This document shows positions 1 through 8,167 of a stretch of 64,000 nt of DNA, in pieces. The stretch's first letter is position 1. Each line of letters begins with the position of its first letter. The notes beneath the pieces were generated by a model. It was not told the DNA's origin. It saw nothing but the letters and a program-made list of their open reading frames with translations, and searched no databases. The translations under genes and the position numbers were made by a program. Where the stretch lies: NCBI RefSeq assembly GCF_004123845.1, contig NZ_NBDP01000042.1:186001-250000 (forward strand), read 5' to 3'. The stretch comes from Allobosea sp. Tri-44 (GTDB lineage: Bacteria; Pseudomonadota; Alphaproteobacteria; Rhizobiales; Beijerinckiaceae).

Positions 1-299
1 CCTCGCGTTTGCATCGCCCCAGCCGGGACGTGCCGCAACTGATTTTCGCTGTGCACCAGAACCGAAGCCGGCAAGAGTCGCAATTTCGGAATCCCTGCTT
101 TGCTTGTCTTGAGGCAAGTCGCGCTCGCCCGTCATTCGCCGGCTTGTGAGGCTCCGGGCGGCCTGCTTCGGCAAAACGGAAGCTCTGGGCGCAAAATATC
201 CGATTTGCTTCGGGTTTCCTGAAGGGCAGATGGTCGAGCCACGATGTCGTCGGTGACGCTCACGGAGCCGGACACATCCAATTCCTTGAGGAGGGGATC
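1..299. other. Intergenic leader, no gene seen
   Basis: No convincing gene lies in this stretch. The long minus-strand reading frame crossing it is antisense to the binding-protein gene that follows. A purine-rich GAGGAGGGG ending about 4 bases before the ATG at 300 is a strong ribosome binding site for that gene. I could not assign a promoter with confidence. Confidence 0.5.
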
Positions 300-1436
300 A
301 TGCCTTTCAACCCGAATACCGGAGAGAAATCCCTGGGCGCGTTCATCCGCGTGGCCATCGTGGGGACGGCGCTCGCCTTCGCCTCGACCACCGCCATGGC
401 GCAGGAAACGATCAAGCTCGGCTTCATCGGCCCGCTGAGCGGCGGCAACGCCCAGCAGGGCCTGTCGGCCCGCAACGGCTTCCAGCTCGCCATCGACCAG
501 GCCAACGCGTCGGGCCTGCCGTTCAAGATCGAGCCGGTCATTCTCGATGACGCCGCCAACCCGCAGACCGGTGTCGCGGCCGCGATCAAGCTGACAAACG
601 ACCCGCAGGTCATCGCGGCGGCGGGCCACTGGAACAGCGGCGTTGCCCTGGCGACGATCCCGGTGTTCCAGCGTGCGGGCGTGCCCTTCATCGTCTGGGG
701 TGCGATCTCGCCGAAGATCACCGAGCGCAACAATCCGATGGTCTCGCGCGTCGCGACGACGCTGGTGAACACCAATGAGCCGCTGGCCAAATGGGCGGCG
801 GAGAAGGTCGGCAAGAAGATCGCGATCGTCTCCGATACGAGCGATTACGGCGCGGCCAACACCCAGAACTTCGAGAAGTTCTACAAGGCGGCCGGCGGCA
901 GCATCATCGCCACCGAGGCTGCTCCCGTCGGCACCACCGACTTCCGCGCGCTGCTGACGAAGATCAAGGCTGCGTCCCCCGATGCGATCTATTTCGGCGG
1001 CGTCGTGACCGAAGCCGGGCTGGTGCGCCAGCAGATGGTCGAGCTCGGCATGAAGCAGCCGATGATCGGCGTCGACGGCTTCCACGATCCGGCCTTCATC
1101 AAGATCGCCGCCGCTGCTGCCGAGGGCACGGTCGTCGGCATCGCCAAGGAGAAGGACAATCCGCAGGTCGCGAAGCTCAGGGACGACTATGCAGCCGCCA
1201 AGTTCGCCGAGCCGTCGACGACCTACACCAAGAACGCCTACGACACGGCGAACATCCTGATCGCGGCGATCAGGAAGGCCGGCACCAAGGACAAGGTCGC
1301 GATCGCCAAGGCCATTCGCGAAACCCAGCATGACGGCGCGTTGGGCCACACCAGCTTCGACGAGAACGGCCAGACCAAGCTGCCGGTCGAACTCGAACTG
1401 CGCACGGTGAAGAACGGCGCCTGGGCGGCCTACTGA
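300..1436 (+). CDS. Branched-chain amino-acid type ABC transporter substrate-binding protein
   Basis: Periplasmic binding protein of the LivK/Leu-Ile-Val type (periplasmic binding fold I), 378 aa. An N-terminal signal peptide of about 35 residues ends at AMAQE. The mature protein opens with IKLGFIGPLSGGNAQQG, the usual first strand and ligand-loop region of the family, and full-length homology-like sequence follows to the C-terminus. The start is fixed by GAGGAGGGG just upstream. No LivH/M/G/F permease or ATPase gene follows, so partners are upstream of the window or elsewhere. The ligand cannot be read from sequence: amino acids are most likely, but aromatic acids or urea are also bound by this family. 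Confidence 0.88.
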   Translation: MPFNPNTGEKSLGAFIRVAIVGTALAFASTTAMAQETIKLGFIGPLSGGNAQQGLSARNGFQLAIDQANASGLPFKIEPVILDDAANPQTGVAAAIKLTNDPQVIAAAGHWNSGVALATIPVFQRAGVPFIVWGAISPKITERNNPMVSRVATTLVNTNEPLAKWAAEKVGKKIAIVSDTSDYGAANTQNFEKFYKAAGGSIIATEAAPVGTTDFRALLTKIKAASPDAIYFGGVVTEAGLVRQQMVELGMKQPMIGVDGFHDPAFIKIAAAAAEGTVVGIAKEKDNPQVAKLRDDYAAAKFAEPSTTYTKNAYDTANILIAAIRKAGTKDKVAIAKAIRETQHDGALGHTSFDENGQTKLPVELELRTVKNGAWAAY

Positions 1437-1492
1437 TCGCCATCAGCAGCAAGGCATGGCTGCGCCGGATGAGCGGAGCCGGTCTCATAGCG

Positions 1493-1522
1493 GGCTCGCA
1501 GACAATGCGAGCCTGCTTTGAC
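1493..1522 (+). terminator. Probable intrinsic terminator after the LivK-like gene
   Basis: A perfect 8-bp stem (GGCTCGCA / TGCGAGCC) with a 5-base loop lies about 55 bases after the stop and is followed by the T-containing tail TGCTTTG. The tail is interrupted, so the strength is uncertain. Confidence 0.5.
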
Positions 1523-1576
1523 TGCTTTTCAATGCGCTTGCCTCAATACGATTGCGAGCGGCCCCGACCAGACATT

Positions 1577-1762
1577 TCAAAGAGTCGCCGCGGGGCCAGT
1601 CCAACCCGTTCGCCTTGACGGTCGAGGTGATGCCGGAATCGTGCCTGCAGGAGGCTCCTCGGGCGGCCGGCGGCTCGCGACGGTCACGTCGATGTTTTTA
1701 CGGGCGAAGGCTTGGGCGAGGGCCTGGCCAATCTTACCGAATCCTACAATCGCATAGCTCAT
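1577..1762 (-). pseudogene. Remnant of an NADP-binding F420-type oxidoreductase (N-terminal fragment)
   Basis: Reading leftwards from the ATG at 1762 the product begins MSYAIVGFGKIGQALAQAFA and continues with NIDVTVASRRPPE. This is the Rossmann beta-alpha-beta unit with a GxGxxG nucleotide loop seen in NADPH-dependent F420 reductase-like proteins. Family-like sequence stops after about 35 residues and the frame then runs through low-complexity residues to a stop. Intact family members are roughly 200 residues or more, so this is a truncated relic. I infer decay or a rearrangement breakpoint inside the gene. Confidence 0.6.
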
Positions 1763-1970
1763 AATACGTTTCCGATCCGTGTTGATATTGCTTCCCCGGC
1801 CTTCAACGACGCTGGGTGTTCGTTCCGCTGTGTGGCGACCTTCGCGTAGACGTCCCGTCGTGAACGACTTCCACGCGGCGGGCGGGCCGTTCAGCGCGGA
1901 AGTCGTTGCACCATGGACACGCTGGTTGCCGCCGATCGGCCACTTGCCGCGATCCGGCGCGATTTTCCAG

Positions 1971-2099
1971 CCCATTCACGAAGCTCGAATCGTCCGAGGC
2001 AAGAAACAGCGCGGCCGTCGCAATTTCCTCAGGGCGCCCCATCTTTCCCCGCGGGATCAGGGATTCGAACATCCGCGCATCGCCGCATATGCTCGACAA
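1971..2099 (-). pseudogene. Remnant of a short-chain dehydrogenase (C-terminal fragment)
   Basis: The minus-strand frame encodes [18 protein letters not shown] followed by [17 protein letters not shown]. This is the C-terminal hallmark of classical SDRs (GRPEEIA, then LASDxSSFVNG, normally followed by the xxxVDGG end). The sequence loses the pattern straight after FVNG, and no Rossmann N-terminus or YxxxK centre lies upstream. With the neighbouring F420-type remnant on the same strand it marks 1.5-2.1 kb as a patch of broken redox genes. Confidence 0.65.
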
Positions 2100-2223
2100 G
2101 ATATGGCTACCGCCGGCTCAGAAGATCTCTGTGATCGTCGGCTACTGGTTGCTCGAGCTGCCATGGCCAGACCGCTATGCGGCGAGCTCGGCCCACGGTC
2201 TCAAAAAAAGTTAAAAAACCCTC

Positions 2224-2254
2224 TTGCTCCTCTAGTGGCTAGAGGAATTAGCGT
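2224..2254 (+). promoter_or_regulatory. MerR-type promoter/operator of zntA
   Basis: A -35-like TTGCTC (2224-2229) and a -10-like TAGCGT (2249-2254) are separated by 19 bases, the stretched spacing typical of MerR-controlled promoters. Between them lies a perfect inverted repeat, CCTCTAG-TGG-CTAGAGG (2229-2245). PbrR, ZntR and CadR operators have this architecture and similar arms. Twisting of the DNA by a metal-bound MerR protein would activate zntA. The ZntR-like regulator at 14193-14648 is the only MerR gene in the window. Confidence 0.75.
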
Positions 2255-2280
2255 CCCTCGAACAGCATGAGGAGACCGCC

Positions 2281-5121
2281 ATGTCTTCGGCCACGATCGC
2301 CGCTTCCGAGACCCGCCAAACCCTGACCTGGAAGGTCGAGGGCATGGATTGCGGCAGCTGCGCCGCAACGCTGAGCAAAGCGCTCGAGAACCTGCCTGGC
2401 GTCAGTGACGTCGCGGTCTCGGTGCCGCGCGAGCGCCTGACGCTAGCTCTTGCCGGCCAGGCCACCAGCCGCGAGCAGGTCGAGGAGCGCGTTCGCAAGC
2501 TCGGCTTCGGCCCGACCCTGCTCAGCCAGAAGGGCGAGGGGACACAGTCTGTGCAGGCAAAGCCGGCGCAGGCCGAGCCCGCCGATGCCTGCGGCTGCGG
2601 TCATGATCACGGTCACGATCATGCTCAAGGGAAGGATCACGGGCATGACCATGGCGGGCACGGCCACGGACACGCCGCCCAAGCTCATGATCATGCCGGC
2701 TGCGACCATGACCATCACGGCCATGACCACAAGCACGGCAAGGGCAGCGACCACACCGCCCATGCGCACGATCACGCCGGCTGCGGCCATGATCACGACC
2801 ACGGCCACGATCATGGCAAGGCTCACAGCCATGCGGCCCGCACCCACGACCATAATCACGACCACCACGACCATGCGCACGGCGCCTGCTCGCATGACCA
2901 CGGCCATCACGACCACGGCCAAGCGGTGACCGTCGCTGCGCACTCGGCCGATCCCGACCGCGTGAGCTGGAAGGTCAGCGGCATGGATTGCGCCAGCTGC
3001 GCCGGCACCATCCGCACCGCGCTCGAGCGCCTTCCCGGCGTGCAGGACATCGCGGTCTCCGTCACCAACGAGACGCTCTCGCTCAAGCTCGCTCCCGGCG
3101 GTACCAGCTCCGACACGATCACCGCGCAAATCGCCAGGCTCGGTTACAAGCCGGAACTGCAGCAGGCCACGGTCACCGCGATCACACGCGCCGCCGAGGC
3201 GCCGAAGCGCTGGTGGCAGACCAACAAGGGGCGTGTTGCGATCACCGCGGCCGCACTGCTCGCCGTCGCCTACATCGCCGGCGAGATCGTGCCCGCCGCC
3301 TCCTTCTGGTTCTTCGTCGCGGCGACGCTGCTTGCGATCGCACCGATCACGCGGCGTGCGATCGCTGCCGCCCGGGCCGGCGCGCCCTTCACCATCGAGA
3401 TGCTGATGACGATCGCCGCCACCGGCGCGCTCTTCATCGGCGCGATCGAGGAGGCAGCCGTGGTCGTCTTCCTCTTCGCCGTCGGCGAGGTGCTCGAAGG
3501 CGTCGCCGCCAACAAGGCCCGCTCCGGCATCCGCGCGCTCGCCGCGCTCGTGCCGAAGACCGCCTGGCTCGACGAGGGCGGCAACGTCCGCGAGGTCGAG
3601 GCCGAGGCGCTGCGCATCGGCCAGACCGTGCTGGTGCGCCCAGGCGACCGCGTGCCGGCCGACGGCACCGTACTCGAAGGCCATTCCGGCGTCGACGAAT
3701 CGCCGATCACGGGTGAATCCGTGCCCAAAGCCAAGGAGCCGGGCGCGCCGATCTTCGCCGGCTCGATCAACCAGGAAGCGGCGCTGCGCGTCCGCGTCGA
3801 GAAGGCGGCCGAGGACAACACCATCGCGCGCATCGTCACGCTGGTCGAGGAGGCCCAGGATGCGAAGGCGCCGACCGAGCGTTTCATCGACCGTTTCTCC
3901 CGGGTCTACATGCCGATCATCGTCGGGCTCTCCGTGCTGGTGGCGGTGCTGCCGCCGCTCGTCGCGGGCGGCGACTGGAACACCTGGATCTATCGCGGGC
4001 TGACCCTGCTGCTGATCGGCTGCCCCTGCGCCCTCGTCATCTCCGTGCCGGCCGCAATCGCCTCGAGCCTGTCGATGGCTGCCCGGCACGGCCTGCTGGT
4101 CAAGGGCGGGGCGGTGATCGAGGAGCTCTCCCGCGTTCGCGCCGTCGCCTTCGACAAGACCGGCACCCTGACCTGGGGCCGGCCGGTGGTCACCGACATC
4201 GTGCCGCTGCAGGGCGATGCCCGGGCTTTGCTCTCGCTCGCCGCCGCGGTCGAGCGTGAATCGAGCCATCCCCTGGCCCGCGCCATCGCCGAGCGTGCGG
4301 ATGACGACCGTGCGCCGAAGCTCGCCGCCAGCGCTGTGCGCGCCGTCGCCGGCAAGGGCATGGAAGGCGCAGTCGCCGGCGCCCGCATCTTCATCGGCGC
4401 GCCGCGTTTCGCCGCCGAGCGCGGGACGCTGGAGGAGGCCGTCTCCCGGCAGATCTCCGCCCTCGAAGAACAGGGCAAGACCGTCGTCGTGGTGCAGAAG
4501 GAGGCGCAGGCGGTCGGCCTGATCGCCCTGCGCGACGAACCGCGTCCCGATGCTCGCGCCGCTGTCGCCGAACTGCGCGGCCTCGGCATCACTCCGATCA
4601 TGCTGACCGGCGACAATCGCCGCACTGGCGAGGCCATCGCCCGCGATCTCGGTGTCGAGGTCGAAGCCGAGATGATGCCGGAGGCCAAGGTCGAGGCGGT
4701 GCGCAGGCTCGCGGGGCAAGGCCCGGTCGCAATGGTCGGCGACGGCATCAACGACGCGCCGGCGCTCGCCGCCGCCCATGTCGGTATCGCCATGGGCTCG
4801 GGCACCGACGTCGCGCTCGAGGCCGCCGACGCGGCGCTGCTGAAGAGCCGGGTCGGCGATGTCGGCAAGCTCGTGCGACTCTCGCGCGGGACCATGGCCA
4901 ATATCCGGCAGAACATCGCGATCGCGCTCGGGCTGAAGCTGGTCTTCCTGGTGACGACGGTGACTGGCACGACCGGGCTCTGGCTCGCCATCCTCGCCGA
5001 CACCGGCGCGACCGTGCTCGTCACGCTCAACGCACTGCGCCTGCTCGGCTTCTTCCGCGACGGCGAGCGCACTACCGGCGACACCGAGAGGCGTGGAGGC
5101 GAGGCGATCGCCTCCGCCTGA
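2281..5121 (+). CDS. zntA: Zn/Cd/Pb-exporting P1B-type ATPase with two HMA domains and a His-rich linker
   Basis: Inner-membrane heavy-metal efflux ATPase, 946 aa. HMA domain 1 is near residues 15-80 (MDCGSC), a linker near 100-220 carries about 41 histidines in HDH/GHDH units, and HMA domain 2 is near 230-300 (MDCASC). The core has TGES, the GCPCAL transmembrane ion site, the DKTGTLT phosphorylation site, SSHPLA in the nucleotide domain and GDGINDAP. The last membrane helix carries LADTGATVLVTLNALRLL, the aspartate motif of Zn/Cd/Pb pumps (P1B-2), which argues against a copper pump. E. coli ZntA is about 730 aa, so most of the extra length is the linker and second HMA. It sits directly behind a MerR-type promoter and is probably induced by zinc, cadmium or lead. 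Confidence 0.95.
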   Translation: MSSATIAASETRQTLTWKVEGMDCGSCAATLSKALENLPGVSDVAVSVPRERLTLALAGQATSREQVEERVRKLGFGPTLLSQKGEGTQSVQAKPAQAEPADACGCGHDHGHDHAQGKDHGHDHGGHGHGHAAQAHDHAGCDHDHHGHDHKHGKGSDHTAHAHDHAGCGHDHDHGHDHGKAHSHAARTHDHNHDHHDHAHGACSHDHGHHDHGQAVTVAAHSADPDRVSWKVSGMDCASCAGTIRTALERLPGVQDIAVSVTNETLSLKLAPGGTSSDTITAQIARLGYKPELQQATVTAITRAAEAPKRWWQTNKGRVAITAAALLAVAYIAGEIVPAASFWFFVAATLLAIAPITRRAIAAARAGAPFTIEMLMTIAATGALFIGAIEEAAVVVFLFAVGEVLEGVAANKARSGIRALAALVPKTAWLDEGGNVREVEAEALRIGQTVLVRPGDRVPADGTVLEGHSGVDESPITGESVPKAKEPGAPIFAGSINQEAALRVRVEKAAEDNTIARIVTLVEEAQDAKAPTERFIDRFSRVYMPIIVGLSVLVAVLPPLVAGGDWNTWIYRGLTLLLIGCPCALVISVPAAIASSLSMAARHGLLVKGGAVIEELSRVRAVAFDKTGTLTWGRPVVTDIVPLQGDARALLSLAAAVERESSHPLARAIAERADDDRAPKLAASAVRAVAGKGMEGAVAGARIFIGAPRFAAERGTLEEAVSRQISALEEQGKTVVVVQKEAQAVGLIALRDEPRPDARAAVAELRGLGITPIMLTGDNRRTGEAIARDLGVEVEAEMMPEAKVEAVRRLAGQGPVAMVGDGINDAPALAAAHVGIAMGSGTDVALEAADAALLKSRVGDVGKLVRLSRGTMANIRQNIAIALGLKLVFLVTTVTGTTGLWLAILADTGATVLVTLNALRLLGFFRDGERTTGDTERRGGEAIASA

Positions 5122-5150
5122 CGCACCGCCGGGCGGGGCAAAAAAGCCTC

Positions 5151-5181
5151 TTGACCTTGCCACGATGGGAAGCCGCAGAAC
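5151..5181 (+). promoter_or_regulatory. Second MerR-type promoter, upstream of the HMA protein
   Basis: A perfect MerR-style -35, TTGACC (5151-5156), is followed by an imperfect inverted repeat CTTGCC-ACGAT-GGGAAG (5156-5172, one mismatch). A weak -10 (CAGAAC) sits at 19-bp spacing. The arms resemble CueR/HmrR copper boxes more than the CTAGAGG arms in front of zntA, so a different, copper-type sensor may act here. The CueR-like reading is inferred from arm sequence only. Confidence 0.5.
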
Positions 5182-5212
5182 CTTGGAAGTCCTGTCCAAA
5201 CGGAGCCCTGCC

Positions 5213-5452
5213 ATGTGCACTTGCCAGACCCATACCGCCGCCGCTGAGCCCATCGACGCGGCTCTGACCTTCAAGGTCGAGGACATGACCTGCGGCCATT
5301 GCGCCGGCACCGTGAAGTCCGCGCTCGAACGCGGCCTGCCCGGCGCGATCGTGACGGCAGACCCGGCAGCGCGCCTGGTCTCGATCTCCGGCACGAGCGA
5401 CCGCTCCGCCGCTGCGCGGCTGATCAGCGAAGCCGGCTACACGCCGGCCTGA
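5213..5452 (+). CDS. Small HMA-domain metal-binding protein (CopZ-like)
   Basis: 79-residue soluble protein made almost entirely of one heavy-metal-associated domain. A short N-terminal tail containing MCTCQTH is followed by VEDMTCGHCAGTV, the CxxC metal loop (GMxCxxC class, here with a His between the cysteines), and ends with the typical EAGY strand. It would act as a cytosolic metal chaperone or buffer. The extra CTC plus His in the tail could add ligands. The start at 5213 is chosen because it follows GGAG and gives a normal domain boundary; an upstream in-frame ATG at 5093 would overlap zntA and the promoter. Copper is the usual cargo, but the zntA neighbour leaves zinc or cadmium possible. 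Confidence 0.85.
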   Translation: MCTCQTHTAAAEPIDAALTFKVEDMTCGHCAGTVKSALERGLPGAIVTADPAARLVSISGTSDRSAAARLISEAGYTPA

Positions 5453-5543
5453 ACAAGCCGAGCCCGATCATGTGAGCCCGGGACGGAAACGACGATCTGA
5501 AGGTGGCGCGCCGATGCGCCGTCCTGTAGAGCCTAGGAGCATC

Positions 5544-5558
5544 TGTTATAACGTAACA
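5544..5558 (+). promoter_or_regulatory. Zur-like operator upstream of the Dpp/Nik-type ABC operon
   Basis: TGTTATAACGTAACA is an inverted repeat (TGTTA / TAACA arms) centred about 98 bases before the ATG of the binding-protein gene. It matches the TGTTATA-N-TATAACA form described for proteobacterial Zur sites at all but two positions. It lies in an otherwise GC-rich 196-base intergenic region. I infer zinc-dependent repression of the importer. Confidence 0.55.
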
Positions 5559-5648
5559 TTCAAACGGAAACCTACCGACCTCGCAGTCCGAACGTCCATC
5601 AGAGACGGGGCGACGAGCCGGAAGGTCTTCAGAGGAGGGGTTTGAACC

Positions 5649-7148
5649 ATGCATAAGACACTCATCCTGGCTTTCGCCTGTGCTGCGGCCTGGCCCGCAG
5701 CGGCTCTCGCCCAGAGCGGCGGCAAAATCATCATTGCCGAGAATTTCGCGCCCAAGGCCGGCTTCGCGCTGGAAACCGACGACGCCAACGTCCTGTCCAA
5801 GGCCGGCTGCCTCGAGCCGCTGACCCGGATCGACTTCGACGGCAAGCTGCAGCCCTCGCTCGCCGAGAGCTGGACGCAGGCCGGGCCCGATACCTGGGAC
5901 TTCAAGCTGCGCAAGGGTGTGACCTTCCAGGACGGCAAGCCGCTTACGGCCGCTGCTGCTGCCGCCTCGCTCAATGCCGTGCTCAAGGTTCCGACGCCGG
6001 CTCGCGCCTTCTCACCGCGCGTGATCAAGTCGGTAGAGGCGGTCGGCGAGGACATAATTCGGGTCACGACGCCGTCGCCCTCGGTTCTGACGCCGCTCCG
6101 GCTTGCCGCCGCCAATGCCGGCATCCTTTCGCCGGCAGCCTACAAGGACGGCAAGATCGATCCGGTCGGCACCTGTACCGGCCCCTTCGTCATCACCCGC
6201 GTCAACGGCCAGCAGAGCCTGAGCCTGAAGCGGAATGATGGCTACTGGGGCGGCAAGGTCGCGCTCGCCGAAGCCGAGATCAAGTTCATCCCGGACGCGA
6301 ACGTCCGCGCCACGCAACTGCGCACTGGCGAGGCGGACGTCGCCGGCGCCGTGCCGGCCTCGACGTTGGCCACGCTGAAGCGGACCTCTGGCATCAAGGT
6401 CGTGACGCTCGCGACCCCGCGCACGACAACGCTGCTGGTCAACGTCAAGAAGCCCCCCTTCGACAACGAGAAGGTCCGCCAGGCCCTGCAGCTGGCGCTC
6501 GATCTCGAAGGCATCGCCGCCAGCGTTTATGAGGGCTCGGTCCAGCCCGCGGTCGGCCCCTTCGCGCCGCACGAGCCCTGGGTCCAGAAGGCGGCAAAGC
6601 CGGCCAGCTACGACGTCAAGAAGGCGCAGGCTCTGCTCGCCGAGGCCGGCATCAAGCCGGGCAGCCTCGATATCGAGATCATGGCCTATAGCGAGAAGAT
6701 CGAATTCAAGGATCTCGCGGCGATCCTGCAGGATCAGTTCAAGGCCGCCGGCGTCAGCGCCCGCATCCGCCTCGCCGAATACAAGGCGCTGGAGCCCGAC
6801 ATGATCGCAGGACGCTACGACGTGGCGCTGATCTCACGCAGCCATCTGGTCGACGTCGCTGATCCCGCAGGTTACCTCCAGTCCGACTATGGCTGCGGCG
6901 GCGGCTTCAACCTGTCGCAGCATTGCGACAAGGATTTCGACGCAAAGCTGGCCACGGCGACGGCGGAGACCGATGCCGGCAAGCGCTACGCCGTCTATGC
7001 CGATCTGGCGCAGCATTTGCAGTCGAAGGCCGTGAACGTCTTCGTCATCCACGAGGCCGGCAATGACGGCTACAAGACCAAGGTCAGGAACTACCGGATC
7101 CATCCGCTCTATCAGTACACGCTGACCAAGGATCTCTCTGTCGACTGA
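5649..7148 (+). CDS. ABC transporter substrate-binding protein, peptide/nickel (DppA/NikA) family
   Basis: Periplasmic extracytoplasmic binding protein of family 5 (SBP_bac_5), 499 aa. A signal peptide of about 22 residues ends at ALAQS. The mature part contains the family pattern with LQPSLAESW, WDFKLRKGVTFQDGKPL and a C-terminal lobe with VRNYRIHPLYQY. GAGGAGGGG ends nine bases before the ATG. It is the first gene of a five-gene importer and follows a Zur-like box, so a metal-chelate (metallophore, Ni/Zn-histidine-like) ligand is as plausible as a peptide. Family 5 proteins bind peptides, nickel complexes, opines and heme, and the ligand is not decidable from sequence. Confidence 0.9.
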   Translation: MHKTLILAFACAAAWPAAALAQSGGKIIIAENFAPKAGFALETDDANVLSKAGCLEPLTRIDFDGKLQPSLAESWTQAGPDTWDFKLRKGVTFQDGKPLTAAAAAASLNAVLKVPTPARAFSPRVIKSVEAVGEDIIRVTTPSPSVLTPLRLAAANAGILSPAAYKDGKIDPVGTCTGPFVITRVNGQQSLSLKRNDGYWGGKVALAEAEIKFIPDANVRATQLRTGEADVAGAVPASTLATLKRTSGIKVVTLATPRTTTLLVNVKKPPFDNEKVRQALQLALDLEGIAASVYEGSVQPAVGPFAPHEPWVQKAAKPASYDVKKAQALLAEAGIKPGSLDIEIMAYSEKIEFKDLAAILQDQFKAAGVSARIRLAEYKALEPDMIAGRYDVALISRSHLVDVADPAGYLQSDYGCGGGFNLSQHCDKDFDAKLATATAETDAGKRYAVYADLAQHLQSKAVNVFVIHEAGNDGYKTKVRNYRIHPLYQYTLTKDLSVD

Positions 7149-7222
7149 AGGCGACGGACAAGAACGACGCCGGGCGCCGCACCGCACGGCGCCCGGCCGC
7201 CAGAACGCAAGGAGCCCAGCCG

Positions 7223-8167
7223 ATGTGGCACTTCGCTCTCCGCCGCGGCACCGTCCTGTTGCTGACGCTGTTCGTGGTCTCCGTCGTCGCCTTCCTGATC
7301 CCCTATATCGGCGAGGGCGATCCTGCCCTGCTGGTCCTGCGCGCCCGCATCGCCGACCCGAATGTCGACCCCGCCACGCTCGAGGCGATGCGCCGCCAGC
7401 TCGGCCTCGACCGGCCGCTGGCGATCCAGTACCTCGCCTGGCTCGGCGACGCGCTGCGCGGCGATTTCGGCCTGTCCTTCATCCGCCGCGCCCCGGTCGG
7501 CGACATGCTTGGCGGCGCGCTTCTCGTCTCGATCACGCTGGCGCTCTCGGCCCTGCTGCTCGCCCTCCTGGTCTCGGCCCCGCTCGGCACGCTGGCGGCG
7601 ATGCGCCCCGGCGGCCGGGCCGACACCGCCGCGACGCTGCTGACCCAAACCCTCATCGCCATTCCCGAATACTGGATGGCGCCGATGGGCATCCTGATCT
7701 TCGCGCTCTGGCTCGGCTGGCTGCCATCGGCCGGCTGGGACGGGCCGGCCTCGCTCGTCCTGCCGGCACTGGTCCTGGCGCTGCGCCCGCTCGCCTATTT
7801 CACCCGCATCATCCGTGCCGCGATGATCGACGTGCTCGACGCGCCCTACATCACGGCCGCCCGCAGCCGCGGCCTCGGCATGACCCAGACGGTGATGCGC
7901 CACGGCCTGCGCAATGGCGCCATGCCGGTCATCACCCTCTTTGCGCTCTGGCTCGCCGGCCTGCTCGGCGGCTCGGTCGTGGTCGAGGTCATCTTCGCCA
8001 TCCCTGGCATGGGCCGGCTGATCTACGAGGCGGTGATCAACAAGGACATCCCCGTCCTGCAGGCCGGCTTCGTCGCCATCGTCGCGCTCGCCGTCGTGAT
8101 CAACACGCTGGTCGATCTCGCCTATCTCGCCATCAATCCGGCCCTGAGGCACAGCCATGGCGCTTGA
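7223..8167 (+). CDS. ABC transporter permease, DppB/NikB type
   Basis: Inner-membrane permease of the peptide/nickel importer, 314 aa, with about six membrane helices. The N-terminus (ALRRGTVLLLTLFVVSVVAF) and the EAA-type cytoplasmic loop (ITAARSRGLGMTQTVMRHGLRNG), which docks on the ATPases, are typical of DppB. The C-terminus with VLQAGFVAIVALAVVINTLVDL is also family-like. It follows the binding-protein gene by 74 bases and overlaps the next permease gene by 11 bases, so the two permeases are probably translationally coupled. No frameshift or missing segment is visible. Confidence 0.92.
   Translation: MWHFALRRGTVLLLTLFVVSVVAFLIPYIGEGDPALLVLRARIADPNVDPATLEAMRRQLGLDRPLAIQYLAWLGDALRGDFGLSFIRRAPVGDMLGGALLVSITLALSALLLALLVSAPLGTLAAMRPGGRADTAATLLTQTLIAIPEYWMAPMGILIFALWLGWLPSAGWDGPASLVLPALVLALRPLAYFTRIIRAAMIDVLDAPYITAARSRGLGMTQTVMRHGLRNGAMPVITLFALWLAGLLGGSVVVEVIFAIPGMGRLIYEAVINKDIPVLQAGFVAIVALAVVINTLVDLAYLAINPALRHSHGA

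Noticed and set aside
132-1349. A 405-codon minus-strand frame opposite the LivK-like gene
   Set aside because: Antisense shadow with Arg/Asp/Gly-rich product and no start signal.
2575-2925. Frame error or spurious repeat in the His-rich part of zntA
   Set aside because: The frame stays open through both HMA domains and the core. His-rich linkers are known in metal pumps.
2443-5394. A 983-codon open frame on the minus strand opposite zntA
   Set aside because: It is antisense to a gene with every P-type ATPase motif. Its product is low-complexity Arg/Asp/Gly/Val sequence, a consequence of high-GC codon use.
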